Shown here: one piece after another, positions 8,742 through 17,160 of the stretch
Numbering within the stretch: position 1 is the stretch's first letter
Layout of the letters: each line of letters opens with the position of its first letter
Assembly (NCBI GenBank): GCA_026982655.1
Contig: JALSGO010000133.1
Span: 1-48,015, forward strand
Origin: Candidatus Bipolaricaulota bacterium
GTDB lineage: Bacteria > Bipolaricaulota > Bipolaricaulia > RBG-16-55-9
DNA length: 48,015 bases
Direction of reading: 5' to 3'
Translations under genes and position numbers: made by a program
Notes under the pieces: model-generated
Seen by the model: only the letters and a program-made list of their open reading frames with translations
What the model was told of the DNA's origin: nothing
Database searches by the model: none

Positions 8742-10229
8742 ATGATCGAGCTGGACGGCCACCATCTGTCCCTTCGGGACGCGGAACGCATCGTCTGGGA
8801 AAACGAGCCCGTATCCCTCTCTCCCCAGGCTCTCCGGGCCGTAGAGGCCTCCGCCCGCCGGGTGGAGGAGATCGTCGCCGAGGGACGGCGCGTGTACGGG
8901 ATCAACACCGGCTTGGGCAAGCTCTCTACGCAAACGATCCCCCCGGAGCGGCTGGGGGAGCTGCAGCTCAACTTGCTGAGGAGCCACGCCGCCGGGGTGG
9001 GCGAGCCCCTCCCCCCCGAAGCGGCCCGCGCCGCCCTGCTGTTTCGCTTAAACGCCCTGCTCCGGGGCCACTCGGGCGTGCGGCCCGTCGTCGTCGAGCA
9101 TCTGCAGAAGCTCCTGAACGCAGACGTCGTCCCGGTTATCCCCTCGCAGGGGTCCGTGGGCTCCAGCGGCGATCTGGCTCCTCTGGCGCACCTGGCGCTG
9201 CTCCTCATCGGCGAGGGCGAGGCCCTCGTTCAGGGCGAGAAGCTCTCGGGGGGCGAGGTGCTCCAGAGGCTAAGCTTAAAGCCCCTACGGCTGGCCCCCA
9301 AGGAGGGGCTGGCGCTCATCAACGGGACCCAGGTCTCGTTGGCGGTGGGCTTCTGCGCCTTTAGGACGGCTCGAAACGCGTGGGAGCACGCGCTTTGGGC
9401 GACGGCTTGGGCCTACGAGGCCGCGGGCGCGCACACCGCGCCCTTGGACCCCCGGCTCGGCGAGGTGCATCCCCACCCCGGACAGAAGCTCGCGGCGGAA
9501 AGGCTGCGCGCCCTCTTGGAGGGCAGTCGGCTCACGGGCCGCAACCCCGACGTTCAAGACCCCTACAGCCTGCGGTGCGCCCCCCAGGTGCTCGGGGCCG
9601 TCTGGGAGGGGCTTCGATTCGTCGAGCAAACGCTGGAGATCGAGATCAACTCGGCCACGGACAACCCCCTGCTCTTCCCCGAGACGGGGGAAGCCCTCTC
9701 GGGAGGGGAGTTCCACGGCGAGACGTTGGCGCTGGCCCTCGAGGTGCTGGGGCTTGTGAGTGCCCAGCTCGGGGCCTTTTTGGAGCGCCAACTCGCCCAT
9801 CTGCTGGAGCACCCCGACCTTCCCCCGTTCCTGGTCGAGGAAGGGGGGCTCCACTCCGGCTTGATGATCGCCCAGTATACGGCGGCCTCCCTCGTGGCGG
9901 AGAACAAGGTGCTGGCCCACCCGGCATCGGTGGACTCGATCCCCACCTCGGGGGGCAAGGAGGACTACAACAGCCTGGCGAGCATCGGCGCCCAAAAGGC
10001 GCACCGCATTGCCCAAAACGTCGAGAAGATTACGGCCTTGGCGCTCTTGGTCGCCGGTCAGGCGCTCGGCTTCCGGGACCCCGAGGAGATGGCCCCCCGC
10101 ACGCGGAGGGCCTATCGGCGCTTCCGCGAGGAGGTCCCGCCTTGGATCCGCGACCGCCTCCTGCACGGGGACATCCGGAAGGCCGTACAACTCGTTCGCC
10201 GTCGGGAGCTGATCTCCGATGGGCTTTAA
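8742..10229 (+). CDS. hutH: Histidine ammonia-lyase (histidase)
   Basis: 495 residues; deaminates L-histidine to trans-urocanate in the cytosol. The MIO-forming tripeptide lies in GSVGSSGDLAPLAH. It is Ser-Ser-Gly rather than the more usual Ala-Ser-Gly; the family pattern allows Ser there. Other family motifs are YGINTGLGKLS near residue 55 and SIPTSGGKEDYNSLA. The ATG at 8742 is chosen because the -10 ends six bases before it. The end overlaps era by 11 bases, so the two are cotranscribed. The partner hutU is at 3445-5118 on the other strand. Confidence 0.94.
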   Translation: MIELDGHHLSLRDAERIVWENEPVSLSPQALRAVEASARRVEEIVAEGRRVYGINTGLGKLSTQTIPPERLGELQLNLLRSHAAGVGEPLPPEAARAALLFRLNALLRGHSGVRPVVVEHLQKLLNADVVPVIPSQGSVGSSGDLAPLAHLALLLIGEGEALVQGEKLSGGEVLQRLSLKPLRLAPKEGLALINGTQVSLAVGFCAFRTARNAWEHALWATAWAYEAAGAHTAPLDPRLGEVHPHPGQKLAAERLRALLEGSRLTGRNPDVQDPYSLRCAPQVLGAVWEGLRFVEQTLEIEINSATDNPLLFPETGEALSGGEFHGETLALALEVLGLVSAQLGAFLERQLAHLLEHPDLPPFLVEEGGLHSGLMIAQYTAASLVAENKVLAHPASVDSIPTSGGKEDYNSLASIGAQKAHRIAQNVEKITALALLVAGQALGFRDPEEMAPRTRRAYRRFREEVPPWIRDRLLHGDIRKAVQLVRRRELISDGL

Positions 10230-11109
10230 GTCCGGCTTCGTGGGCGTCTTGGGGCAGACGAACGTGGGCAAGTCCACGTTCATCAACGCCATCTTGGGGA
10301 AGAAGGTGCTCATCGTCTCGGAGAAGAGACAGTCCACCCGTAACCGCATCCGCTGCGTCTACAACGACCCCGAGGCCCAGATCGTCTTCGTGGACACCCC
10401 CGGGCTCCACAAGCCCGTGGACAAGCTGAGCCGCTTGCTCTTAAAACAAGCCTTCGGCGCTTTAGAGGGCTTGGACCTCATCCTCTACATGGTCGAACCC
10501 TGGGAGGAGATCCCCGAATACGACGCGAAGATCTTCGAGCCCTTAAAGAAGCTCTCCATGCCCAAGTTTCTCCTCATCAACAAGATCGACCGGGCCAAGG
10601 GCGATCAGGTCCCCAAGACGATCGAGACGTACGCGCAAACGGGTCTCTTTGCGGAGGTCATCCCCATCTCGTGCCTGCAGGGGATCAACCTGGGCAAGAC
10701 GATCCAGCTCATCAAGCAATATCTCCCCGAAGGCCCCAAGTACTTCCCCGACGAGGTCACCGTGGACCGTCCGGAGGAGTTCTTGCTCGCGGAGATCGTC
10801 CGCGAGAAGGTCTACCACCTGACCCGACAGGAGATCCCCTACTCCGTCTACGTGGAGGTCCAGGAGATCCGGGAGCGGGAGGACAAACCCCTGGTGGAGG
10901 TCTACGCGACGATCTACGTGGCGAAGCCCTCGCAGAAGGGGATCCTCATCGGCCAGGGAGGCAAGATGATCAAAGAAATTGGCCGCCTTGCCCGGCTGGA
11001 CATGGAACAACTTCTGGGCACCCGAGTCTACTTGGATCTCCAAGTGAAGGTGCGGGAGCGCTGGAACGAGAGCGAAGCGCAGATCGCCCGCGTGCTCGGC
11101 CCGGAATGA
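10219..11109 (+). CDS. era: GTPase Era (ribosome assembly)
   Basis: 296 residues, typical for Era. The G domain carries G1 GQTNVGKST, G3 DTPG and G4 NKID. A C-terminal KH domain contains GILIGQGGKMIKEIG. Era binds the 3' end of 16S rRNA during 30S maturation. The start codon lies inside the end of hutH, with GGGAG about ten bases upstream, so translation is probably coupled. The link to histidine breakdown looks like operon economy rather than function. Confidence 0.96.
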   Translation: MGFKSGFVGVLGQTNVGKSTFINAILGKKVLIVSEKRQSTRNRIRCVYNDPEAQIVFVDTPGLHKPVDKLSRLLLKQAFGALEGLDLILYMVEPWEEIPEYDAKIFEPLKKLSMPKFLLINKIDRAKGDQVPKTIETYAQTGLFAEVIPISCLQGINLGKTIQLIKQYLPEGPKYFPDEVTVDRPEEFLLAEIVREKVYHLTRQEIPYSVYVEVQEIREREDKPLVEVYATIYVAKPSQKGILIGQGGKMIKEIGRLARLDMEQLLGTRVYLDLQVKVRERWNESEAQIARVLGPE

Positions 11110-11131
11110 GCGCCTCTCCCCGGGAGACGGG

Positions 11132-11161
11132 TTGACACCCTGAGATCCCGAAAGGTATCAT
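11132..11161 (+). promoter_or_regulatory. Promoter of the multi-GAF GGDEF gene
   Basis: -35 TTGACA (11132-11137), 18 bp, -10 TATCAT (11156-11161). The leader to the GTG at 11196 is about 28 bases. Confidence 0.65.
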
Positions 11162-11195
11162 CCATTTAACGGGACATCCAGGGAAGTTCGGGAAC

Positions 11196-14100
11196 GTGGA
11201 GCGACACCACGAAGCGCGACTGCGGGCACTCCTTAGGGGCCTTCAGGCCCTGCACGGGGAGGCGGGGCTGGAAGAGGTCCTATCTCGACTGGTCCGGATC
11301 GGGCGGGAGGTGCTGGGCTGCTCCCGCTGTGCCGTCTATTTCTTCGACGAGGAGGGCCGGCTCACCTCCCCGGCGGCGATCGGGGTCTCCGAGGCGTACC
11401 GCCAAGCGGTGGCGGAACACTCCCCTTGGCCTCGGGATATCTCGCATAAGCCGGACCCTTTGGTCCTTCCCGATCTCCTAGCGGACCCGCAGCTGGCCCC
11501 CGTGCGGGAGGCGGTGGAGCGGGAAGGGATCCGGTCCGCCCTCTTCCTCCCCTTGTACCACGAGGGACTTCTCGGGAAGCTGGGGCTCTATGACGAGGAG
11601 CCCCACCGGGATTGGACGCCTGAGGAGATCGAGGGAGCTCAGCTCCTCGCCGATCAGGCGGCGGTAGCGGTGGCGCGCGCCCGGGAGCGGGATCGGCTCC
11701 GCCGTCAGAACGAAGCTCTCCGACAGCTGCCGGAGCTGAGCAAAATAGGGGATCCCGAGGAGCTGATGCAGAGGGCCTTGGAGATCGCGGCCCGCGCCGT
11801 GGACGCCGACGCCGCCGTCCTCTACGAGTACGACGCCCGTCGCCATGAGCTCCTCTTCCGCAAGACGCTCGGCCTCCCCGGCGGACTCCACTCCCTCGCC
11901 TTACAGGACGAGGGCGGGCGAGGGCTGGCATGGGAGGTCTTCTCTCGGGGGAGGCCGCTCTTCGTCAACGACTACCTCCGTTGGCCCCGGAGGTTGGAGT
12001 ACTGGGCCCAGAGGGGGCTGCAGGCCGTCTTGGGGGTCCCGCTGATCCAGGGGGGGCGGCGTAGCGGGGCCTTGGTCGTGGGGCGGTTCCGCCCCCGCCC
12101 CTTCGGCTTCTCCTCGCGGGAGGTCACCCTGCTGCAGTTGGTGGCCAACCAGCTGGCCGCGGCCCTGGAGACGAAGCGCCTCCAGGGGATTCACCGGCGC
12201 GCGGTGGAGATCGGGGCCTCCCTGCTGGGGGCGTCCGAGCTGCCCCGGACGATCCGCTCCATCGTGCACGCCTTGAGGGAACACTCCCCGTTCCAGGTGG
12301 TAGGGGCGCTCGTCTTCCGCAAGACCCGCCCTCGGGACGACCCGGACCCTCCGGACGTAGAGGAAGTCTACATCGAGGGGCTCGCCCCGGAGCAAGAGCG
12401 CCGCCTGCTGCGGACCGCCGAGGAAGGGAAGCTCTTGCCCAACGGCGCCATCGTGCGCGGAGGCCGTCGGATCGGAGCGGCGTACTACGTCACCCCGGAG
12501 GACCTGCCGGACCTCCGAGAGGTGGGCGTAGCCCTCCCCCGCTCGCGGTCTGGGGGGCAGGGTCCGGAGCTGCCGCCGGAGGTCCGGCGCTGGGGCGAAC
12601 ACGACACGTTGGTCTACTTCCTCGAGGTCGAAGGGCGGGTGTTGGGCCGGGTGACCCTGGCCGATCCCGTGCACGGCCAGGTCCCTGCCCCCGAGGAGCT
12701 GGAGCCCTTGGAGACCCTGGTCCAGCTGGCCGCGTGGGCGGTGCAACGGGCGCGCTCCCAAGAGCGCCTGCGGGCGCTCTATCGGATCTCGGATCGCCTC
12801 GCGGCGCTTACCTCGCTCTCCCAGCTTCAAGAAGAGGCTCTGGATCTCGTGCGGGAGGTCTTCGACTACGACTACGCCGCGCTGCTGTGGGCGGAGGAAG
12901 AGGCGAAGGAGTTGAGGGTCGTAGCCCAGGCGGGTCGCGTCTCCTGCCCGTATCGGGTGGGCGAGGCCATCCCCTGGGGCCGAGGGGTCGTCGGCTGGGT
13001 GGCCCGTACGCGTCGCCCCGCCCTCCTGCCCGACGTCGAGGTCGACCCGCGCTACCTGCGGGGCGACCGGCCCATGGGCTCGGAGCTGGCCGTCCCCCTC
13101 CAGATCGGGGAGCGTCTCTTTGGGGTCCTCAACCTGGAGGATCGGCACCGCAGTGCCTACACCTCGGAGGACGTCTCCCTCCTCCAAGCGCTGGCCGACC
13201 AGCTGGCGCTGGCGATAAGCAGCTTAGAGCGCCAGGAGGAGCTGAGGCGTTCCCGAGAGCGCCTGCGGGGGATCTACCGCCTCAGCGAGAGGCTGCCTCA
13301 GACCCAGGACGTCCGCACCCTGGTGCAGTACGCCGTGGAAACCCTCACCGAGCACTTCGCGTACGAGCACGCGGTGATCTTCCTGCGCGAGGGCAACGAG
13401 CTGGTCCTCCAAGCCCTGCACACGAGGTTGGAGACCGGGGAAATCCGACGCGAGGCCTTCCAACGGCTCCCCCTCTCCCGGGGCATCTGCGGTCGGGTGG
13501 TCCGCACCGGCGAACCCGCCCGGGTCGGCGACGTCACCCAAGACCCCGACTACGTGATGGCCCACCCCGATGTCCGCTCGGAGCTGGCCGTCCCCATTCG
13601 CGACGGCCGGGGCGTGCTCGGCGTGATCAACATCGAGAGCACCCGGAGGCACGCCTTCACGGCGGAAGACGAACGGCTCCTTCAGGCCTTGGCCCGCCAG
13701 CTGGCCGTAGCCTTGCGAACCCTGTACTACCGTCGCTTCCTCGAGGAGCTCAACCGCACTCGAGACCCCAAGGAGATGGTCCACAAGATCCTGAGGCATG
13801 CCCTGATGATGCTCCCCCAGGCCGATGCGGGCAGCGTGCTCCTCTTCGACGAGGAGCGGGGCGTCTACCGCTTCTGGGCCGCCATCGGTCGGGATCTTGA
13901 CCAACTGCAGCGGATCGAGCATCGCGAAGCGGAGCTGCTTCGGATCCTTCGGGCCGATCGACCGACGCTCCTTACGCGCTCGGAACAGCTTCGGCATCCG
14001 CTCATCCAGAGGATGCACCGGGAGGTGGGGATCCCACCCCCCGGGTCGACGATCTCCCTGCCCATCTCCGACCCGACCTCGGAACGGGTGATCGCCTTCT

Positions 14101-14774
14101 TCAACGTCAACAACCTCGAGGAAGAGGGGGTCTTCACGGAGGAGGATGCCCAGCAGCTCTGGGAGCTGCGCGACGAGATCACCGCGGCGATCCTGCGGGC
14201 ACTCGACCGAGAGCGGCTTCGGAAGATGGCCCTCCACGACGCGCTCACGGGCGTCTACAATCGCCACTACTTGACGGAGTACCTGGCCACGGAGCGCGAG
14301 CGGGCTTCCCGCCAGGGATACCCTCTCACCTTTGTCATGATCGACCTGGACAACTTCTACGCGGTGAACGATCGCTTCGGGCACGCTACGGGGGATCGCA
14401 TCCTGCAAGAGGTCGCCGCCTTGCTCAAGCGCAACGTGCGCTCCCACGACCTGATCGTCCGATACGGAGGGGACGAGTTCCTGATCGTGATGGCCGGAGC
14501 CTCGGAGGCGGAAGCCGAGGCGGCGCTCGAGCGCCTCCGCCGGCAGTTCGAGAGCTGGGATCCCGGCTTAGGGGACTATCGGATCTCCATCAGCTTCGGA
14601 GTCGCCTCCTGGCGGCCCGGAAGCGAAGAGAGCCTAGAGAGCGTCCTGGAGCGGGCCGACGAGTTCATGTACCATAGGCGGCGCAAGCGGGCCGAGGAGC
14701 GACGCAAGCGCAAGCGGGCGATCATCGCCTCCGCCCGGGCCGAGAGCGTCGAGGACCTCCCGGCGGAATCGTAA
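11196..14774 (+). CDS. Multi-GAF sensor diguanylate cyclase
   Basis: 1192 residues with a GTG start and no membrane segment, so it is likely a cytosolic sensor. Tandem GAF-type domains run at about 15-165, 185-325, 535-675, 690-825 and 840-1005, with a divergent, possibly degenerate GAF-like region at 340-520. Helical linkers (for example RARERDRLRRQNEALRQL) join them. The GGDEF domain follows at about 1015-1165, with DALTGVYNRHYL, DLDNFYAVNDRFGHATGD and the intact active site RYGGDEF. RSHD five residues before GGDEF is an RxxD inhibitory site. The C-terminus is a basic helix. Expected product is c-di-GMP; ligands are unknown. A gene for GNAT follows after 14 bases. Confidence 0.9.
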   Translation: MERHHEARLRALLRGLQALHGEAGLEEVLSRLVRIGREVLGCSRCAVYFFDEEGRLTSPAAIGVSEAYRQAVAEHSPWPRDISHKPDPLVLPDLLADPQLAPVREAVEREGIRSALFLPLYHEGLLGKLGLYDEEPHRDWTPEEIEGAQLLADQAAVAVARARERDRLRRQNEALRQLPELSKIGDPEELMQRALEIAARAVDADAAVLYEYDARRHELLFRKTLGLPGGLHSLALQDEGGRGLAWEVFSRGRPLFVNDYLRWPRRLEYWAQRGLQAVLGVPLIQGGRRSGALVVGRFRPRPFGFSSREVTLLQLVANQLAAALETKRLQGIHRRAVEIGASLLGASELPRTIRSIVHALREHSPFQVVGALVFRKTRPRDDPDPPDVEEVYIEGLAPEQERRLLRTAEEGKLLPNGAIVRGGRRIGAAYYVTPEDLPDLREVGVALPRSRSGGQGPELPPEVRRWGEHDTLVYFLEVEGRVLGRVTLADPVHGQVPAPEELEPLETLVQLAAWAVQRARSQERLRALYRISDRLAALTSLSQLQEEALDLVREVFDYDYAALLWAEEEAKELRVVAQAGRVSCPYRVGEAIPWGRGVVGWVARTRRPALLPDVEVDPRYLRGDRPMGSELAVPLQIGERLFGVLNLEDRHRSAYTSEDVSLLQALADQLALAISSLERQEELRRSRERLRGIYRLSERLPQTQDVRTLVQYAVETLTEHFAYEHAVIFLREGNELVLQALHTRLETGEIRREAFQRLPLSRGICGRVVRTGEPARVGDVTQDPDYVMAHPDVRSELAVPIRDGRGVLGVINIESTRRHAFTAEDERLLQALARQLAVALRTLYYRRFLEELNRTRDPKEMVHKILRHALMMLPQADAGSVLLFDEERGVYRFWAAIGRDLDQLQRIEHREAELLRILRADRPTLLTRSEQLRHPLIQRMHREVGIPPPGSTISLPISDPTSERVIAFFNVNNLEEEGVFTEEDAQQLWELRDEITAAILRALDRERLRKMALHDALTGVYNRHYLTEYLATERERASRQGYPLTFVMIDLDNFYAVNDRFGHATGDRILQEVAALLKRNVRSHDLIVRYGGDEFLIVMAGASEAEAEAALERLRRQFESWDPGLGDYRISISFGVASWRPGSEESLESVLERADEFMYHRRRKRAEERRKRKRAIIASARAESVEDLPAES

Positions 14775-14788
14775 AACGTAAGCGCAAA

Positions 14789-15655
14789 ATGGCCATCGAG
14801 ATCCGTCCCCTGCAATCCCTGGAGGACCTGCACGCCTGCGAGGCGTTGCAAAAGCGCATCTGGGGCTTCTCCGACGTGAGCGTCGTCCCCCATCACTTGC
14901 TGTTGACGGCTCAGATGAGCGGCGGGGTCCTGCTGGGGGCCTTCGACGGGGACGGAGAGGAGATGATCGGGTTCGTCTTCGGGTTCTTGGGGTACGACCC
15001 CGATCATAAGCGGTGGAAGCACTGCTCGCTCATGTGCGGAGTTCTCCAAGAGCGGCGGTATCGGGGGGTAGGATATAAGCTGAAACGGGCGCAGCGGGAG
15101 CGGGTGCTCGCCCAGGGGCTGGAGCTCGTCACCTGGACGTTTGACCCCCTCCAGAGCGCCAACGCCCACTTCAACTTCCGCAAGCTGGGGGTCATCGCCC
15201 GGCGGTATCACCCCAACTTGTATGGGGACATCCGCGACGAGCTCAATCGAGGCTTGCCCACGGATCGGCTCACGGTGGAGTGGTGGATCCGCTCCGAGAG
15301 GGTGCGGTCGCGGCTCGAGCGACCCTCGCCCTCGCAGCCCTCGCTCCCCGACGCCCCGGCGGTGAACCGCACGGAGCGGCACGCGGGCCTCCTGCGCAAT
15401 GCGGAGATCCGCTGGGATCTCGAGGCGGAGAGGCTGTGGGTGGAGATCCCGACGGACATCAACGCGCTCAAGCAGCGGGATCGGGAGGCCGCCCTCCGGT
15501 GGCGGGAGGAGACCCGCCGGATCTTCCAGCACTACCTCGCTCGGGGGTATCTCGTAAGCGAGTTCTTCGTGACGGAGGAGGAGGAAGGGGGGGAGCGCCG
15601 GGGGTTCTACCTGCTGGAGCGGGCACCGATGGCAGAAGTTCTACAGAGAAGCTGA
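14789..15655 (+). CDS. GNAT-superfamily acyltransferase (COG3375)
   Basis: 288 residues. The N-terminal half matches the COG3375 GNAT type (CEALQKRIWGFSDVSVVPHH, then ERRYRGVGYKLKRAQRERV, in which RGVGYKL is the acyl-CoA pyrophosphate loop, then WTFDPLQSANAHFNFRKLGV). The C-terminal part is variable. Genes of this type commonly sit beside an N-acylamino-acid racemase/OSB synthase homologue, and one does so here (16048-17160), separated only by a toxin-antitoxin remnant. In Geobacillus such a pair works as a D-amino-acid N-succinyltransferase plus racemase, so that role is plausible. The 3' end overlaps the toxin fragment on the other strand by 15 bases. Confidence 0.7.
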   Translation: MAIEIRPLQSLEDLHACEALQKRIWGFSDVSVVPHHLLLTAQMSGGVLLGAFDGDGEEMIGFVFGFLGYDPDHKRWKHCSLMCGVLQERRYRGVGYKLKRAQRERVLAQGLELVTWTFDPLQSANAHFNFRKLGVIARRYHPNLYGDIRDELNRGLPTDRLTVEWWIRSERVRSRLERPSPSQPSLPDAPAVNRTERHAGLLRNAEIRWDLEAERLWVEIPTDINALKQRDREAALRWREETRRIFQHYLARGYLVSEFFVTEEEEGGERRGFYLLERAPMAEVLQRS

Positions 15656-15805
15656 GAACGCAGCATCCCAGCGGCTGCATATCCTCTGCAAAACGTCCGC
15701 ATCTCCCGCGTCAAGAAGCACAAGAGCGGGACGTTTCTTTTGGCGCGGAGTACCGGCATAAGGGAATGCGAGAAGGACCACATCCCCGGGATCATAGCTT
15801 GTCAT
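15641..15805 (-). pseudogene. Truncated MazF/PemK-type toxin
   Basis: The 54-residue frame begins like a MazF/PemK-family ribonuclease: MTSYDPGDVVLLAFPY, then KKRPALVLLDAGDADVL. After about residue 39 the expected continuation (R-I-T-S and the second half of the fold, usually 110-130 residues in all) is replaced by unrelated sequence and a stop. I checked the two other frames beyond this point and see no MazF-like continuation, so this is loss of the 3' half rather than a simple frameshift. The start overlaps the end of the antitoxin gene, the normal arrangement. It is probably inactive. Confidence 0.65.
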
Positions 15806-16010
15806 AGACGGCGTCGCTCTCGGCATAACCTTTGAGGAACTCTTCCGCTGTGAGTCGATCCCAATCGACGTCCTCCGAGGTCTCCAGGAGGAGGATGACG
15901 CGAACCCTCTGACCGGGCACAAGATGTTCCGCTACGTCTTCCGGAAGAGGAAGAGTTTGATCGGGAGCTATCTGTGCCTCAAACTCTAGAGCTTGGCCTT
16001 TCTGTGTCAT
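15792..16010 (-). CDS. Antitoxin partner of a MazF/PemK-type toxin
   Basis: 72 residues. An N-terminal beta-rich segment (FEAQIAPDQTLPLPEDVAEHLVPGQRVRVILLL) is followed by an acidic C-terminus WDRLTAEEFLKGYAESDAVYDKL. Endings of this FLxGYxExDxxYD type are common in small antitoxins next to MazF genes in cyanobacteria and thermophiles. The ATG at 16010 is preceded by AAGGG and a GGGGTG stretch. It appears complete while the toxin does not. It is divergent from the racemase gene and shares the palindromic promoter at 16029-16040. Confidence 0.65.
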   Translation of the reverse strand: MTQKGQALEFEAQIAPDQTLPLPEDVAEHLVPGQRVRVILLLETSEDVDWDRLTAEEFLKGYAESDAVYDKL

Positions 16011-16028
16011 AGTCCCTTCACCCCTTTC

Positions 16029-16040
16029 CATTGTACAATG
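16029..16040. promoter_or_regulatory. Perfect palindrome with overlapping divergent -10 boxes
   Basis: CATTGTACAATG is a perfect 12-bp palindrome. It contains TACAAT on the plus strand (16034-16039, eight bases before the racemase ATG) and TACAAT on the minus strand (16035-16030, about 19 bases before the antitoxin ATG). -35 matches are weak on both sides. It may be a shared bidirectional promoter, an operator for the antitoxin, or both. Confidence 0.5.
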
Positions 16041-16047
16041 TTTTGTC

Positions 16048-17160
16048 ATGACCATGAAGGTCGAGCGGGTGGAGCTCCGCGTCGTGGAGCTTCCCTTGGT
16101 GGAGCCCTTCGAGACGAGCTTCGGGCGCGAGGAGGTGCGCCCCTGCATCCTCATAAAAGCCCAAGGCGACGGGCTTACGGGCTGGGGGGAGTGCGTCGCC
16201 GGAGCGGGGCCGTGGTACTCCTACGAGACGATCGAGACCGCCTGGCACGTCCTGAAGGACTTCCTCATCCCCCTCGCCCTGGGGAAGGCGTGGGACCACC
16301 CCGAGGAGGTCTCCCGAGAGTGGGAGCGGGTGCGGGGCCACCCCATGGCCAAGGCCGGGCTGGAAGCGGCCCTGTGGGACCTGTGGGCCCGCTCCCGGGG
16401 GATCTCCCTGAAGGAAGCGCTGGGCGGGGTCAAGGAGCGCGTCGAGAGCGGGATCTCCCTGGGCATCCAGCCCTCCGTGGACGACCTCTTGCGGAAGGTC
16501 GAGCGGGCGCTCGAGCAGGGCTATCGGCGCATCAAGGTGAAGATCAAGCCCGGCTGGGATGTGGAGGTGGTGAAGGCCCTCCGGGAGCGCTTCGGGGAGA
16601 TTCCCCTCATGGTCGACGCGAACGCCGCGTATACGTTGGACGATCGGCCCACCCTCCAGGCCCTGGATGCCTTTGGACTGATGATGATCGAGCAGCCCTT
16701 CCGCTACGACGACTTGGTGGACCACGCACGGCTCCAGCGGCAGCTTCGAACGCCCGTCTGTCTGGACGAGAGCGTAAAATCCCCCGAAGATGCGCGGCAG
16801 GCCCTCAAGCTGGGCAGTTGCAGGATTATCAACATCAAACCGGGGCGGGTGGGAGGCCCCTCCGCCGCCCGGGCGATCCACGACCTCTGCGTTCGAGAGG
16901 GGGTCCCCGTCTGGTGTGGGGGAATGCTGGAGACGGGGATCGGGCGGACTCACAACGTCGCGCTGGCCTCGCTGCCCGGGTTTACGCTCCCGAATGATCT
17001 TTCGGCCAGCCGACGGTACTATCGCCAAGATCTGGTGGAGCCCCCGTTCGAACTCCACGACGACGGGACCCTGAGCGTCCCCTCCGGGCCGGGATTGGGG
17101 GTAGAGGTTGTAGAGGAGCGCGTGGAGCGGGCCACGGTCCGCCGAGAGGTCTTCCCATGA
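16048..17160 (+). CDS. o-Succinylbenzoate synthase / N-acylamino-acid racemase family
   Basis: 370 residues, enolase superfamily (muconate-lactonizing subgroup). The barrel carries the expected catalytic set: the KxK motif in RIKVKIKPGWD, metal ligands in MVDANAAYTL, MIEQPFR and CLDESV, and the second base Lys in INIKPGRVGG. The capping domain starts VERVELRVVELPLVEPFETSFG. The family is promiscuous: MenC makes o-succinylbenzoate for menaquinone, and relatives racemise N-succinyl amino acids. There are no other men genes here, and a COG3375 GNAT gene is close by, which favours the racemase role. RecO starts within its stop codon (ATGA overlap). Confidence 0.82.
   Translation: MTMKVERVELRVVELPLVEPFETSFGREEVRPCILIKAQGDGLTGWGECVAGAGPWYSYETIETAWHVLKDFLIPLALGKAWDHPEEVSREWERVRGHPMAKAGLEAALWDLWARSRGISLKEALGGVKERVESGISLGIQPSVDDLLRKVERALEQGYRRIKVKIKPGWDVEVVKALRERFGEIPLMVDANAAYTLDDRPTLQALDAFGLMMIEQPFRYDDLVDHARLQRQLRTPVCLDESVKSPEDARQALKLGSCRIINIKPGRVGGPSAARAIHDLCVREGVPVWCGGMLETGIGRTHNVALASLPGFTLPNDLSASRRYYRQDLVEPPFELHDDGTLSVPSGPGLGVEVVEERVERATVRREVFP

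Noticed and set aside
15468-15795. Frameshifted continuation of the MazF toxin in the neighbouring frames
   Set aside because: Translations after the break show no MazF-like segment, so truncation fits better than a single frameshift.
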